Shown: piece after piece, positions 1-11,668 of the stretch
Numbering within the stretch: position 1 is the stretch's first letter
Layout of the letters: each line of letters begins with the position of its first letter
Source of the DNA: Acinetobacter radioresistens DSM 6976 = NBRC 102413 = CIP 103788
Lineage (GTDB): Bacteria; Pseudomonadota; Gammaproteobacteria; Pseudomonadales; Moraxellaceae
NCBI RefSeq assembly: GCF_006757745.1
Contig: NZ_AP019740.1
Coordinates: forward strand, 1 to 64,000
Length of the DNA: 64,000 nucleotides
Direction of reading: 5' to 3'
Program-made: the position numbers and the translations under genes
The notes under the pieces: generated by a model
What the model saw: the letters and a program-made list of their open reading frames with translations, nothing else
Database searches by the model: none
Told to the model about the DNA's origin: nothing

Positions 1-1383
1 ATGCTTTGGACGGACTGCTTAACTCGCTTGCGACAAGAGCTCTCTGATAATATCTTTGCGATGTGGATTCGTCCTCTGGTGGCTGAAGAACTGGAGGATA
101 CTTTACGTTTATATGCGCCTAATCCTTATTGGACCAGATATATTCAAGAGCATCATCTAGAATTAATCACAATTCTGGCTGAACAAATGTCGGAAGGCCG
201 TGTACGTAAGGTTGAGATTTTAGTAGATTCCCGGCCCGGCGCTATTTTATCAGCAGCGGAGCAGCCAGCCACTACTACGGCTGCATTAGAGCACCCGGCT
301 TCTATGCCGGTATCGCGTCCTAAAAAGGAAAAAGAAGCTGAACCGGCCAAACAGAATAAGAAGCGTCTTTTAAATCCACTTTTCACTTTCGCACTTTTTG
401 TAGAAGGGCGCTCTAACCAGATGGCAGCAGAAACGTGCCGCAAAGTACTGACACAGCTTGGTGCATCCCAGCATAATCCCTTATTTCTGTATGGACCTAC
501 CGGTTTGGGTAAAACACATCTGATGCAGGCTGTCGGTAATGCGCTATTACAGGCCAAACCTAATGCACGTGTCATGTATATGACTGCGGAAAGTTTTGTA
601 CAGGATTTTGTCAGTTCTTTACAGCGTGGCAAGGTTGAAGAATTCAAAAAAAATTGTCGTTCCTTGGATTTATTATTGGTCGATGATATTCATCTTTTAG
701 CGGGTAAAGAAGCAAGTCTGGTCGAGTTTTTCTATACCTTTAATGCTTTATTGGATGAATCCAAGCAGATTATTTTAACTTCAGACCGCTATCCGAAAGA
801 ATTGACTGAACTGGATCCACGTTTGGTTTCCCGTTTTTCCTGGGGCTTATCTGTTGGAGTCGAGCCACCAGACATTGAAACACGGATAGAAATCCTGCTG
901 AAAAAAGCTGAAAGCAATGAGATTGATTTGCCCCGTAACTGTGCTTTATTTATTGCACAGCAGGTGGTTGCCAATGTTCGTGAACTTGAAGGCGCGTTAA
1001 ACAAGGTTGTCGCTATTTCCCGGTTTAAAGGAACCGCAATTGATCTGGACGTGGTACGAGAATCCTTAAAAGATGTTTTGGCGATTAGGGCCCGAACTAT
1101 TAGTGTAGAAAATATTCAGCGTGTGGTGAGTGAGTATTTTCGTATTCCCCTCAAAGAGCTGGTCGGGCCTAAAAGAACCCGAATTTATGCACGTCCTCGT
1201 CAATTGGCAATGGGTTTGGCGCGTGAATTAACTGGTGACAGTTTTCCAGAAATTGGCATGGCTTTTGGCGGGCGAGATCATAGTACAGTCATGCATGCCT
1301 GCGAAAAAGTCCAGAGCCTCCGTGCTGAAGATCCGATCTTTAATGAGGATTATAAAAACCTGCTGCGCCTGTTGCAGAGTTGA
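1..1383 (+). CDS. dnaA: Chromosomal replication initiator protein DnaA
   Basis: DnaA binds DnaA boxes at oriC, melts the origin and loads the replicative helicase. The 460-residue protein has the full family layout: N-terminal helicase-loading domain (about 1-75), a variable lysine- and proline-rich linker (about 80-125), AAA+ domain with Walker A GPTGLGKT at 165-172 and Walker B LLLVDDIH near 225-231, and the C-terminal DNA-binding domain with the GGRDHSTV signature at 423-430. The window starts exactly at its ATG, so its promoter and oriC, usually just upstream in this genus, are not visible. It heads the dnaA-dnaN-recF-gyrB block. Identification is secure. Confidence 0.98.
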   Translation: MLWTDCLTRLRQELSDNIFAMWIRPLVAEELEDTLRLYAPNPYWTRYIQEHHLELITILAEQMSEGRVRKVEILVDSRPGAILSAAEQPATTTAALEHPASMPVSRPKKEKEAEPAKQNKKRLLNPLFTFALFVEGRSNQMAAETCRKVLTQLGASQHNPLFLYGPTGLGKTHLMQAVGNALLQAKPNARVMYMTAESFVQDFVSSLQRGKVEEFKKNCRSLDLLLVDDIHLLAGKEASLVEFFYTFNALLDESKQIILTSDRYPKELTELDPRLVSRFSWGLSVGVEPPDIETRIEILLKKAESNEIDLPRNCALFIAQQVVANVRELEGALNKVVAISRFKGTAIDLDVVRESLKDVLAIRARTISVENIQRVVSEYFRIPLKELVGPKRTRIYARPRQLAMGLARELTGDSFPEIGMAFGGRDHSTVMHACEKVQSLRAEDPIFNEDYKNLLRLLQS

Positions 1384-1478
1384 TCAATCCGGATTCTTGC
1401 AAAGTGCTTGAAACTGCCGCATAGTACACTGCTAAAAATTATTTTTTTATCTGTCTTCAGTTGTTAGAGGAATGAATC

Positions 1479-2627
1479 GTGCGTTTGAAAATCGCTAAAG
1501 AGAGCTTACTCAATGTTCTATCACATGTGGTAGGGGCGGTCGAACGTCGTCATACCCTGAACATTCTTTCAAACGTTAAAATTCAGGCGAGTCCGCAGGC
1601 TCTGACAATCACCGGGTCTGACCTGGAAGTTGAGCTGGTGGCCAGTACCGGCTTAAGTGAGGGAGCCTGTTTACAGCCGGGTGAAACTACTGTGCCGGCA
1701 CGTAAACTCATGGATATCTGTAAGTCACTACCAAGTGCTGCTTTAATCGATTTACAAATCACTGAAGACCAGCGCTGCATTTTAAAGTCTGGAAATAGCC
1801 GTTTTGTACTGGGAACCTTACCTGCTGAAGATTATCCTTTACTTAATCATGACAATAGTCAGGGTACTCAGGTTCAAGTTACCCAGCGTGAACTCAAGCG
1901 TCTGTTTGAAAAAACTGCTTTTGCAATGGCAGTGCAGGATGTCCGTTTTTATCTAACCGGCACATTACTGGAAATTGATGAAGCTCAATTGCGTGCTGTA
2001 ACTACCGATGGTCACCGTCTGGCATTGTGTGAAACCTTGGCATCTTCTACCGCTTCTCAGTCAGTACAGGCAATTGTTCCACGTAAGGCAGTAGCAGAAC
2101 TGCAACGCCTGCTCAGCATTGAAGATGAACAGCTTACGTTACTGATTGGCCGTGAACTGTTAAATGTTACAATTCAAACCCCAAGCCGTGACAAGGAACA
2201 GGGCGAGATTACAGTACGTTTCACGACTAAACTGATTGACGGGAAATTCCCTGATTATCGTCGCGTTATTCCACGTGGTGGTGATAAAACTGTCCAGATC
2301 GCGCATGACGTATTTAAACAGTCATTGCAACGGGTGGCGATTCTTAGTAATGAAAAATTGCGTGGTGTATTCCTCAATTTTAATGCAGATTCATTACAGC
2401 TTCGAGCCAACAACCCGGAGCAGGATGAAGCGATTGAGGATCTGGCTATTCAATATAATAACTCTCCGCTAGAAATGTCTTTTAATGCACAATATCTGCT
2501 TGAAGTGCTGAACGTACTAGATGGCGATGATGTTGTTATGACCATGACTGAAGCCAATCAGTCTGTGCTGGTGCAAGACCCTGCCCAGCAGGACCAGACT
2601 TATGTTGTCATGCCAATGCGTGTCTAG
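1479..2627 (+). CDS. dnaN: DNA polymerase III beta subunit (sliding clamp)
   Basis: The clamp encircles DNA and tethers polymerase III and other repair and replication enzymes. The 382 residues begin MRLKIAKESLL, end in the conserved VVMPMRV tail, and have the length of three consecutive clamp folds. The start is GTG at 1479, supported by a GAGG Shine-Dalgarno about 10 bases upstream; the nearby ATG at 1472 is out of frame. The 95-base gap to dnaA and the 15-base gap to recF suggest dnaN and recF are co-transcribed. No defect is visible. Confidence 0.97.
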   Translation: MRLKIAKESLLNVLSHVVGAVERRHTLNILSNVKIQASPQALTITGSDLEVELVASTGLSEGACLQPGETTVPARKLMDICKSLPSAALIDLQITEDQRCILKSGNSRFVLGTLPAEDYPLLNHDNSQGTQVQVTQRELKRLFEKTAFAMAVQDVRFYLTGTLLEIDEAQLRAVTTDGHRLALCETLASSTASQSVQAIVPRKAVAELQRLLSIEDEQLTLLIGRELLNVTIQTPSRDKEQGEITVRFTTKLIDGKFPDYRRVIPRGGDKTVQIAHDVFKQSLQRVAILSNEKLRGVFLNFNADSLQLRANNPEQDEAIEDLAIQYNNSPLEMSFNAQYLLEVLNVLDGDDVVMTMTEANQSVLVQDPAQQDQTYVVMPMRV

Positions 2628-2642
2628 ACTTAAAGCTATTTT

Positions 2643-3746
2643 ATGTATATTACGCGTTTAAATATCGAACGTGTCCGGAACCTTTCAGCGGTTGCACTCT
2701 CTGAGTTGCAGCCGTTTAATGTTTTTTACGGGGCCAATGGTTCAGGCAAAACCTCGATTCTTGAGGCGATTCATTTGCTGGCCACAGGCCGCTCTTTTCG
2801 AACTTATATTCCCAAACACTACATTCAGAGTGGTGCTTCAGACACGATTGTATTTGCACAGTCTGCTACCGAGAAAATTGGCATGCAAAAAATGCTCTCG
2901 GGTGAGCAGATAATTAAAGTGAATGGCGATACGGTCGCAACTCAGGGTCAGCTTGCTAAAATGCTGGCATTACAATATATCGACCCACTCAGTACGGATA
3001 TCATTGACCATGGAGCCAAACCGCGGCGACAGTTACTGGACTGGCTGATGTTCCACGTGGAACCTGAATTTTATCAGACATGGCAATATTATTCTCGCGC
3101 ACTCAAGCAGCGTAACAGTCTGCTTAAATCCCGCCAAACTCTAAGTGTGGATGAGCTTGATCCATGGAACAAGATGTTGGCCAGTTATGGTGAATTGCTC
3201 CATGCTCAACGTTCACAGGTGATGGAGCAATGGAAGATTTATTTTAAACAGGATTTAAGCCAGCTTTTACCTGATCTGGAGATTGAGCTAGACTATGTAT
3301 CCGGTTTTCATAGTGAGCAGGGGCTTTATCAGGACCTGACGTTATATCATCAGAAAGACCTGGATAGACGCTATACCGAGTATGGACCACACCGGGCAGA
3401 CCTACGCTTGAAAACACCACTTGGAGATGCGGATAACATTCTTTCAAGAGGACAAAAAAAACTATTAATTATGGCCTTAAAACTCTCTCAGATTGCAATG
3501 TTGCATGCGAGCAATAAGGAAACTGTGGTATTATTAGATGATCTGACGGCAGAATTAGATTTAACCGCACAACAACGTTTAATTGAGCGATTGAGCCAAC
3601 TTGGTAGTCAAGTTTTTATTACCACTCTAGAGCATAAATCGGTACAGCAGCATTTGCATGATCTGTCTATTTCCTATCAATTATTCCATGTTGAACACGG
3701 TCAAGTCAGTGTCGTTCAGCAACGATTTAACCCATCTTTGGATTGA
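2643..3746 (+). CDS. recF: DNA replication and repair protein RecF
   Basis: RecF is an SMC-like ATPase that helps RecOR load RecA at single-strand gaps. The 367-residue protein shows Walker A GANGSGKT at residues 30-37, an ABC-type signature LSRGQKK near 266 and Walker [13 protein letters not shown] near 297. The ATG at 2643 has no strong Shine-Dalgarno, consistent with translational coupling to dnaN 15 bases upstream. The reading frame contains a perfect 16-bp parS-like palindrome at 3049-3064, listed separately. Confidence 0.97.
   Translation: MYITRLNIERVRNLSAVALSELQPFNVFYGANGSGKTSILEAIHLLATGRSFRTYIPKHYIQSGASDTIVFAQSATEKIGMQKMLSGEQIIKVNGDTVATQGQLAKMLALQYIDPLSTDIIDHGAKPRRQLLDWLMFHVEPEFYQTWQYYSRALKQRNSLLKSRQTLSVDELDPWNKMLASYGELLHAQRSQVMEQWKIYFKQDLSQLLPDLEIELDYVSGFHSEQGLYQDLTLYHQKDLDRRYTEYGPHRADLRLKTPLGDADNILSRGQKKLLIMALKLSQIAMLHASNKETVVLLDDLTAELDLTAQQRLIERLSQLGSQVFITTLEHKSVQQHLHDLSISYQLFHVEHGQVSVVQQRFNPSLD
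3049..3064. promoter_or_regulatory. parS: parS-like centromere site (ParB-binding), site 1
   Basis: The 16 bases TGTTCCACGTGGAACC lie inside recF and contain a perfect 14-bp palindrome around CACGTG. They are identical to my recollection of the Pseudomonas chromosomal parS sequence. Chromosomal parS sites typically cluster near oriC, and this one is about 3 kb from dnaA. A palindrome of this length and identity is unlikely by chance, but ParB binding is inferred; parA and parB are not in the window. Confidence 0.75.
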
Positions 3747-3761
3747 TCCATTTTACACTAG

Positions 3762-6239
<2,478 letters not shown>

Positions 6240-6256
6240 TCTCATCACTGCTCAAT

Positions 6257-6282
6257 AAAAAAGCGCCAGAAGGCGCTTTTTT
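6257..6282. terminator. Bidirectional rho-independent terminator, gyrB / alcohol dehydrogenase
   Basis: An 11-base perfect stem (AAAAAAGCGCC with GGCGCTTTTTT) encloses a 4-base loop. It has a U run in both directions and sits between the converging ends of gyrB and the dehydrogenase gene, so it probably terminates both. Confidence 0.92.
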
Positions 6283-6293
6283 ATATCTTATTA

Positions 6294-7457
6294 TTAAGGA
6301 GTAAGGATTACCTTACGACAGTCTTCTTCACGTTTATCAAATATACGATAGCCTTCAGCGGCTTCAGACAGGTTCATACGGTGGGTAATAATTACTTCTG
6401 GGGAAAGGTCACCATTTTCAATAAATTCCAGTAATTGTGGCAGGAACTTATGTACATGGGTTTGTCCCATCTTAAAGGTTAAGCCTTTATCGAATGCATC
6501 ACCGAACAGGAAGCCATGAATTGGTCCTGCATAAACACCCGGTACGCTTACTACGCCGCCACGACGTACAGCTGCAATACATTGACGTAATGCAGCGCCA
6601 CTCGAACCTTCAAGCTTCAAGTTGGTCATGACGGTTTCTAGCATGCTGCCCTTGGCTTCAAAACCGATAGCATCAATTACCCCATCTACACCACGGTAGC
6701 CCGGCGTATTGCTAATAATAAATTCAGCTGCATCGACTTCATCAAAATTAACCGGAATGGCACCATAGGTGTCCCTTGCATATTGTAGACGGTAATTATG
6801 GTGGTCTACCATAAAGATAAGTTCGGCACCCAGCATACGTGCACAGGCGGCCGAGAGCAGGCCTACCGGTCCTGCACCATAAATTGCAACACTTGATCCC
6901 TTACCAATTTTGGCATTGGTGACTGCTTGCCAGGCAGTAGGCAAAATATCAGTCAAAAATAAAACTTTTTCATCAGATAAAGAACCTGGTACTTTAAATG
7001 GCCCTACGTTTCCTTTAGGAATACGTACATATTCAGCTTGCCCACCTGGAACTCCACCATATAAATGGCTATAGCCGAACAGCGCAGCACCTGGCGGAAT
7101 CTGCTTTTTATTTAAGATAGCACCCCGACCCGTATTTGTATTTTCACAGGCCGCAGTCAGATCATGTTCACAAAAGAAGCAGCTACCACAGGCAATCACA
7201 AAAGGAATAATTACCCGGTCGCCTTTTTTTACTTCAGTGACTGCCGGACCAACTTCCTCTACTACACCCATAAATTCGTGGCCAAAGATGTCACCATCTT
7301 TAGTGGCCGGAATTTTACCTCGATATAAATGCAGGTCAGAACCACAAATTGCAGTTGCAGTAACTCGCAAAATAACGTCATCCGGTTCTTGAATGATCGG
7401 ATCAGGAACAGATTCTACCCGGACATCCCGAGCACCATGATATGTAAGAGCGCGCAT
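6294..7457 (-). CDS. Zinc-dependent alcohol dehydrogenase, formaldehyde-dehydrogenase-like
   Basis: This 387-residue protein is a medium-chain dehydrogenase/reductase that oxidises an alcohol or hydrated aldehyde with NAD(P). It shows the catalytic zinc residues C38 (in AICGSD) and H60-E61, four structural-zinc cysteines C90, C93, C96 and C104, and a Rossmann motif GAGPVG near 195. The length and the long segment around 110-140 resemble the glutathione-independent formaldehyde dehydrogenase branch, but the substrate cannot be deduced. It is monocistronic, with about 300 bases of AT-rich DNA upstream and a shared terminator with gyrB downstream. Confidence 0.85.
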   Translation of the reverse strand: MRALTYHGARDVRVESVPDPIIQEPDDVILRVTATAICGSDLHLYRGKIPATKDGDIFGHEFMGVVEEVGPAVTEVKKGDRVIIPFVIACGSCFFCEHDLTAACENTNTGRGAILNKKQIPPGAALFGYSHLYGGVPGGQAEYVRIPKGNVGPFKVPGSLSDEKVLFLTDILPTAWQAVTNAKIGKGSSVAIYGAGPVGLLSAACARMLGAELIFMVDHHNYRLQYARDTYGAIPVNFDEVDAAEFIISNTPGYRGVDGVIDAIGFEAKGSMLETVMTNLKLEGSSGAALRQCIAAVRRGGVVSVPGVYAGPIHGFLFGDAFDKGLTFKMGQTHVHKFLPQLLEFIENGDLSPEVIITHRMNLSEAAEGYRIFDKREEDCRKVILTP

Positions 7458-7717
7458 TCTTATTTCCTCTCTGGTTTATTTTTAGAGTCAGCAGAATCAT
7501 GTAAAAATTTTGTTGAGTAAGAAAACTGACCTGTCATTCATAATGCAGCGTCATGAGGTAAGCTTATGTATAAAAAAACAATTTAGCCTGTTGAAAAAAT
7601 GTACATATACAAGGCTTAGGTAAAATAATGTTGATTTAAAGTAGCAATTAACCGAAATGATTCTTTACATTTTAAAATTAATTATTTTTATTTTAAAAAA
7701 ATATTTTTAAATAAAAT
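7458..7717. other. AT-rich intergenic region upstream of the dehydrogenase gene
   Basis: The gene-free stretch runs from 7458 to 7772. The part nearest the dehydrogenase should hold its promoter on the minus strand, and the distal part ends in the terminator at 7718-7750. I see no open frame with a Shine-Dalgarno and no clear operator. Confidence 0.6.
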
Positions 7718-7750
7718 AAAAGGATTACCTTTAAATAGAGTAATCCTTTT
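7718..7750 (-). terminator. Rho-independent terminator of the DUF2171 gene
   Basis: Perfect 11-base arms AAAAGGATTAC and GTAATCCTTTT enclose an 11-base loop, just past the stop of the minus-strand gene that ends at 7773. The arms supply U-rich tails in both directions. Confidence 0.8.
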
Positions 7751-7772
7751 ATTAATATAATGTTAAATTATA

Positions 7773-8018
7773 TTATACAGCTTGCCATTGCTGTTTTGCT
7801 TCATTGGCTGTCAGGTTTAAAATTACCTGATTATTGCTGACTTCCTGTACCCAAGTTAGAGGAATTAAATGATGTTTTCTATCACTGTCTTCATCATTCT
7901 TAATAAGTTTTAGTTGATCTTCACCTTCTAGGTGGTCAACACGGCCTACATGTTCGTTATCTGAACCTAAAACTTCTGCATGTTGAGTAATTTGACTGAG
8001 ATCGATACCTGTTGCCAT
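7773..8018 (-). CDS. Small DUF2171-like protein
   Basis: This 81-residue soluble protein has no signal peptide or membrane segment. It resembles the DUF2171 / PRC-barrel-like group: an N-terminal strand pattern around EVLGSDNEHVGRVDHLEG, a basic stretch DSDRKHHLIPLTWV and a terminal helix. The molecular function is unknown; relatives are often stress- or stationary-phase-linked. I chose the ATG at 8018 over an upstream in-frame start at 8066 because AGGAGAAAG lies correctly in front of it. Its own terminator is at 7718-7750. Confidence 0.75.
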   Translation of the reverse strand: MATGIDLSQITQHAEVLGSDNEHVGRVDHLEGEDQLKLIKNDEDSDRKHHLIPLTWVQEVSNNQVILNLTANEAKQQWQAV

Positions 8019-8256
8019 GCTTCTTTCTCCTTTACTTATATAGTTTAAGTCATTTAGATTATTCAAAAATAAAAAACATTTATGAATAATCTCTATCTCT
8101 AGTATTATTCAGATATGAATAATTAATTTAAATAATTTAGAGGATTAAAAATAATAAAGAAATCTTTTTAGGTAATACTTATGTAAGGTTTATTAATAAA
8201 ATATAAAGTTATTATAAAACTGTAGCAAAAATGATTTTAAAATTAATTTTTTAAGA

Positions 8257-8290
8257 ATATAACCTGATTTTATTTAAAATCAGGTTATAT
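8257..8290 (-). terminator. 34-base palindrome at the end of the ABC-F gene
   Basis: Perfect 16-base arms (ATATAACCTGATTTTA and its complement) flank a 2-base centre, 10 bases past the minus-strand stop at 8300. The position suits termination, although the AT-rich stem lacks a long U tract. The remaining 8019-8256 is AT-rich and shows nothing further except room for the DUF2171 promoter. Confidence 0.65.
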
Positions 8291-8299
8291 AGAATTAGA

Positions 8300-10234
8300 T
8301 TACTGAAATGATTGTTCCAGCTCTTCAAGCTCCATCATTAATTCCAGAAGCTGTTCTTCTGCCTCGGCTAAGGCGAGCTTGAGTTCTGTCTGTTCATTCA
8401 TCAGTTTAAGCAGGTCATTCTTGCGGTCATTATCATAGAGCGATGAATCACCTAGTTCGGTTTCAAGTGTCTCAAGACGCGGCTGTAATTTTTCAATACG
8501 GGCTTCGCATTGTTCGATTTTCTTGCGGACCGGGCGAGTTATATCACGACGGCGTGCAGCTTCTTTACGCTGTGCTTCTTTATCAACTTTGGAAATGGCA
8601 GGTACATCAACAACTACAGATTGGATTGGCGCAGCAGGCTGCTGGCCCTGTTTCATGATTTGTGTACGGGCCTGACGTAGCCAGTTAGCATAATCCTGAA
8701 GGTCTCCTTCAAACTCGGTCATACGACCGTCATGTACCAGTAATAACTCGTCACAAACACTGGCAATCAGCTGTCGCTCATGTGATACCAGAACTACCGC
8801 ACCCTGAAAGTCCTGTAAAGCCATAGTTAATGCGTGACGCATATCCAGGTCTAGATGGTTGGTTGGTTCGTCAAGGATCAGGACATTTGGACGCTGCCAG
8901 ACAATCAGGGCCAGAGCCAAGCGGGCCCGTTCTCCACCCGAAAAACTTTCACTGGGTGTATCCATACGTTCGCCACTAAAACCAAAGCTACCTAAAAAAG
9001 AGCGCAGGCTGGCCTCACTGATTTTCTTGTCGGCAATTCGTGCCAGTTGCAGCATAGGGCTGGCCTGACCATCTAGGGCATCCATCTGGTGCTGGGCAAA
9101 ATAGCCAATATTGAGCAGTTCTGAAGGATGACGTAAACCTTTAAGCAGGGGCAGATCACCTACGAGTGATTTAATCAGAGTAGATTTACCTGCTCCGTTC
9201 ATTCCCAGCAGACCAATACGGCTTGAAGGCGTAATCTGAATCTGGATATTAGTGGTAATCAGTTTTTCCCCATAACCAATATCCGCATGTTCTAATGTCA
9301 GTAAGGGTGAACTCATTTTGCTAGGTTCACGAAAACTGAACGTAAAGGGCGTATCGACATGGGCAGCCGAAAGTTCCTGCATTCGCTCCAGTTGCTTGAT
9401 TCGACTCTGTGCCTGACGTGCTTTGGTGGCCTGTGCCTTAAAACGGTCAATATATTTTTGCAGGTGTGCGCGGGTTTCCAGCTGTTTTTCATAAGCCTGT
9501 TGCTGCTGGGCCAGACGTTCACTACGGGTCCGTTCAAAAGTGGAATAATTTCCGGTATATAAAGTAAGCTCCTGATTTTCAATATGCAGGATATGATCAG
9601 TGACAGCATCAAGAAAATCACGGTCGTGTGAGATTAGGACCAAAGTACCTTCATAGGCATTTAACCAGTCTTCCAGCCATAAAATGGCATCAAGGTCCAA
9701 GTGGTTAGTCGGTTCATCCAGCAAAAGCAGGTCTGAGCGACTCATCAGGGTACGGGCCAGATTCAGACGCATACGCCATCCTCCAGAAAAACTGGATACT
9801 GCCAGTTTTAGCTGATATTCGAAAAAGCCCAGACCTGCCATAAGCTGTGCTGCCTTGGCAGGAGCCGAATAACCATTAATCTCGTCAAAGCGGCCATGTA
9901 AATGGGCAATATCATGATCAGATAGCTGGTCGGACTGTTCCAGTTTTGCCTGAATTTCCCAATATTCTTCATCACCTGATAATACAAAATCCAGTGCTGC
10001 CATATCCAGTGCTTCGACTTCCTGTGCCATATGAGCAACTGTCCATACCGCAGGACGGCTTAGAGAACCTTCATCGGCCGACATATTGCCAAGCAATGCC
10101 GAAAACAGAGTAGATTTACCGGCGCCGTTAACTCCGGTTAGACCAATCTTCCAGCCTGGATGCAGTTGCATGCTCGCTTTTTTAAAGAGTATACGGCCAC
10201 CGCGGCGAATCGAAAGTTGGTCAAGCTGAATCAT
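8300..10234 (-). CDS. ABC-F family ATP-binding protein (YheS-like)
   Basis: This is a cytosolic duplicated ABC ATPase without membrane domains, of the ABC-F group that acts on ribosomes. The 644 residues contain Walker A GVNGAGKST at 34-42, signature SFSGGWRMR near 150, Walker B LLLLDEPTNHLD, a charged inter-domain linker near 240-290, a second Walker A GMNGAGKST near 344 and a second signature SFSGGERAR. The C-terminal about 80 residues are a charged predicted coiled coil. Length and coiled coil suit the YheS/Uup branches better than EttA. A resistance role cannot be excluded, but housekeeping seems likely. Confidence 0.88.
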   Translation of the reverse strand: MIQLDQLSIRRGGRILFKKASMQLHPGWKIGLTGVNGAGKSTLFSALLGNMSADEGSLSRPAVWTVAHMAQEVEALDMAALDFVLSGDEEYWEIQAKLEQSDQLSDHDIAHLHGRFDEINGYSAPAKAAQLMAGLGFFEYQLKLAVSSFSGGWRMRLNLARTLMSRSDLLLLDEPTNHLDLDAILWLEDWLNAYEGTLVLISHDRDFLDAVTDHILHIENQELTLYTGNYSTFERTRSERLAQQQQAYEKQLETRAHLQKYIDRFKAQATKARQAQSRIKQLERMQELSAAHVDTPFTFSFREPSKMSSPLLTLEHADIGYGEKLITTNIQIQITPSSRIGLLGMNGAGKSTLIKSLVGDLPLLKGLRHPSELLNIGYFAQHQMDALDGQASPMLQLARIADKKISEASLRSFLGSFGFSGERMDTPSESFSGGERARLALALIVWQRPNVLILDEPTNHLDLDMRHALTMALQDFQGAVVLVSHERQLIASVCDELLLVHDGRMTEFEGDLQDYANWLRQARTQIMKQGQQPAAPIQSVVVDVPAISKVDKEAQRKEAARRRDITRPVRKKIEQCEARIEKLQPRLETLETELGDSSLYDNDRKNDLLKLMNEQTELKLALAEAEEQLLELMMELEELEQSFQ

Positions 10235-10448
10235 GAATACGCAAATCTATTATCAGAGGTAGGCCATTTTAAAGGATATCTGCCAAGAAAAACAAAAAAT
10301 CACCTGTCTCTGCAAAAGAATATGAATTTCATCCAATAATTTGACTCCACACAAAAACACTTTATCGGAAATTAGAGTGAATGCTCTATTTTTGTACAGT
10401 TAAGCTGTTTATAGTGATAAAGCCCTCATTTAAACAATAAGACTCAGG

Positions 10449-11471
10449 ATGAATAAGATGAATAAGATGAATAAGGGAAAAATTCTGTTAGCTGCTTCAC
10501 TTTTTTTATTTGCTCATTCAGCCCAGGCCAAAGTAGATATCTGTATTTTTGATTTGCTGGGCAAAGCTGGCGAGTCCTATAAATTGATGGAAGACTGGCT
10601 GCTGGCTTCCAAGAACTGGAATGCTGATGTCGGACTAAAAATTGTAGCAGATGAGGCACAGGCAGAGCGTGAGTTTCGAGCTGGAAATTGTGATGGTGTG
10701 TATATGACTTCTATTCGTGCTCGTGCTTTCAACAAATTTGCCGGTTCAATTGATGCCCTAGGTGGGGTACCTAGTAATGCAATAGCCCAAAAGGCCATCA
10801 GCTATGCATTAGATCAGCGTAACAGTAAACGTCTGGTGGGCAGACTGGAGGGACAGGTATATGAAGTTGCTGGAATCGGTCAGCTCGGCGCAGCTTATAT
10901 TTTTGTAAAAGACCGTAATATTAATACAGTTGAAAAAATCGCCAAGAAAAAATTTGCAGTTCTTGGGCATGATGCTGCTCAACGGATCATGGTACAGCGT
11001 ATTAATGCCAAGCCCGTGGCCTCGGAAATTTCGAATTTTGTCAGTAAATTCAATAATGGACAGGCGGATATTGTTGCAGCGCCTGCGTATGCTTACCGGC
11101 CTCTGGAAATTTATAAAGGTATGGGCCCAAATGGCGCCATGATCAATTTCCCGGTAGTCAATGTTACTGCAGACCTAATTATCCGGCCAGATAAATTTCC
11201 ACAGGACTTTGCTGCCAAGTCACGTCAATGGTTCTTAAAACAGTTGCCTCGCAGCATGGCTATGGTACAACGCCTTGAAGCAGGCATTCCTGCAAAATTA
11301 CGAATTCAGCTGTCCAGTGAAGACCGTACTGCTTATCAACGTTTATTACGTGAAGGCCGCATCGATTTGACCCGTCAGGGCATTTATGATGAAACCATGA
11401 TGCGTGTGTTAAAAAGGGCGCGCTGCACAGTAGAACGGACTAACTTTGAATGTTCACTTTCGGGCGAATAA
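10449..11471 (+). CDS. Putative secreted solute-binding-like protein (DUF6091-like), copy 1
   Basis: The 340-residue protein has a Sec signal peptide cleaved after about AHSAQA and then the family core beginning KVDICIFDLLGKAGESYK. Shared features of the three tandem copies are the C-D-G/A motif (AGNCDGVYMTS), the SKFNNGQADIV block, and a C-terminal cysteine pair in RCTVERTNFECS. The fold is probably a periplasmic binding protein, but the ligand is unknown and no permease is adjacent. The start is a triple ATGAATAAG repeat: ATG at 10449, 10458 and 10467 are in frame, and the only AGGA (10446-10449) is better spaced for the second. It is followed by two paralogues on the same strand. Confidence 0.7.
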   Translation: MNKMNKMNKGKILLAASLFLFAHSAQAKVDICIFDLLGKAGESYKLMEDWLLASKNWNADVGLKIVADEAQAEREFRAGNCDGVYMTSIRARAFNKFAGSIDALGGVPSNAIAQKAISYALDQRNSKRLVGRLEGQVYEVAGIGQLGAAYIFVKDRNINTVEKIAKKKFAVLGHDAAQRIMVQRINAKPVASEISNFVSKFNNGQADIVAAPAYAYRPLEIYKGMGPNGAMINFPVVNVTADLIIRPDKFPQDFAAKSRQWFLKQLPRSMAMVQRLEAGIPAKLRIQLSSEDRTAYQRLLREGRIDLTRQGIYDETMMRVLKRARCTVERTNFECSLSGE

Positions 11472-11668
11472 TACAAAATGACAGTTTTCTAGCTATTGAT
11501 TTCCTGAATATAAGTGTAGATAGAAAATTTTAATTACTTAAAAAATGCAAAGATAGATCAGAATTTAAAAAAATGGAGCAAATACTCTATTTTTTTTAAA
11601 TAAAGCTGGGTAATATCTTGCAATGTAAGGGAAGTTCGAGAATAAAATCTCAAAAAAGGAAGAAAACA

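Noticed and set aside
2271..2278. CCACGTGG core in dnaN as a third parS
   Set aside because: Flanking bases do not continue the palindrome (TATT left, TGGT right), so it lacks the GTT..AAC arms.
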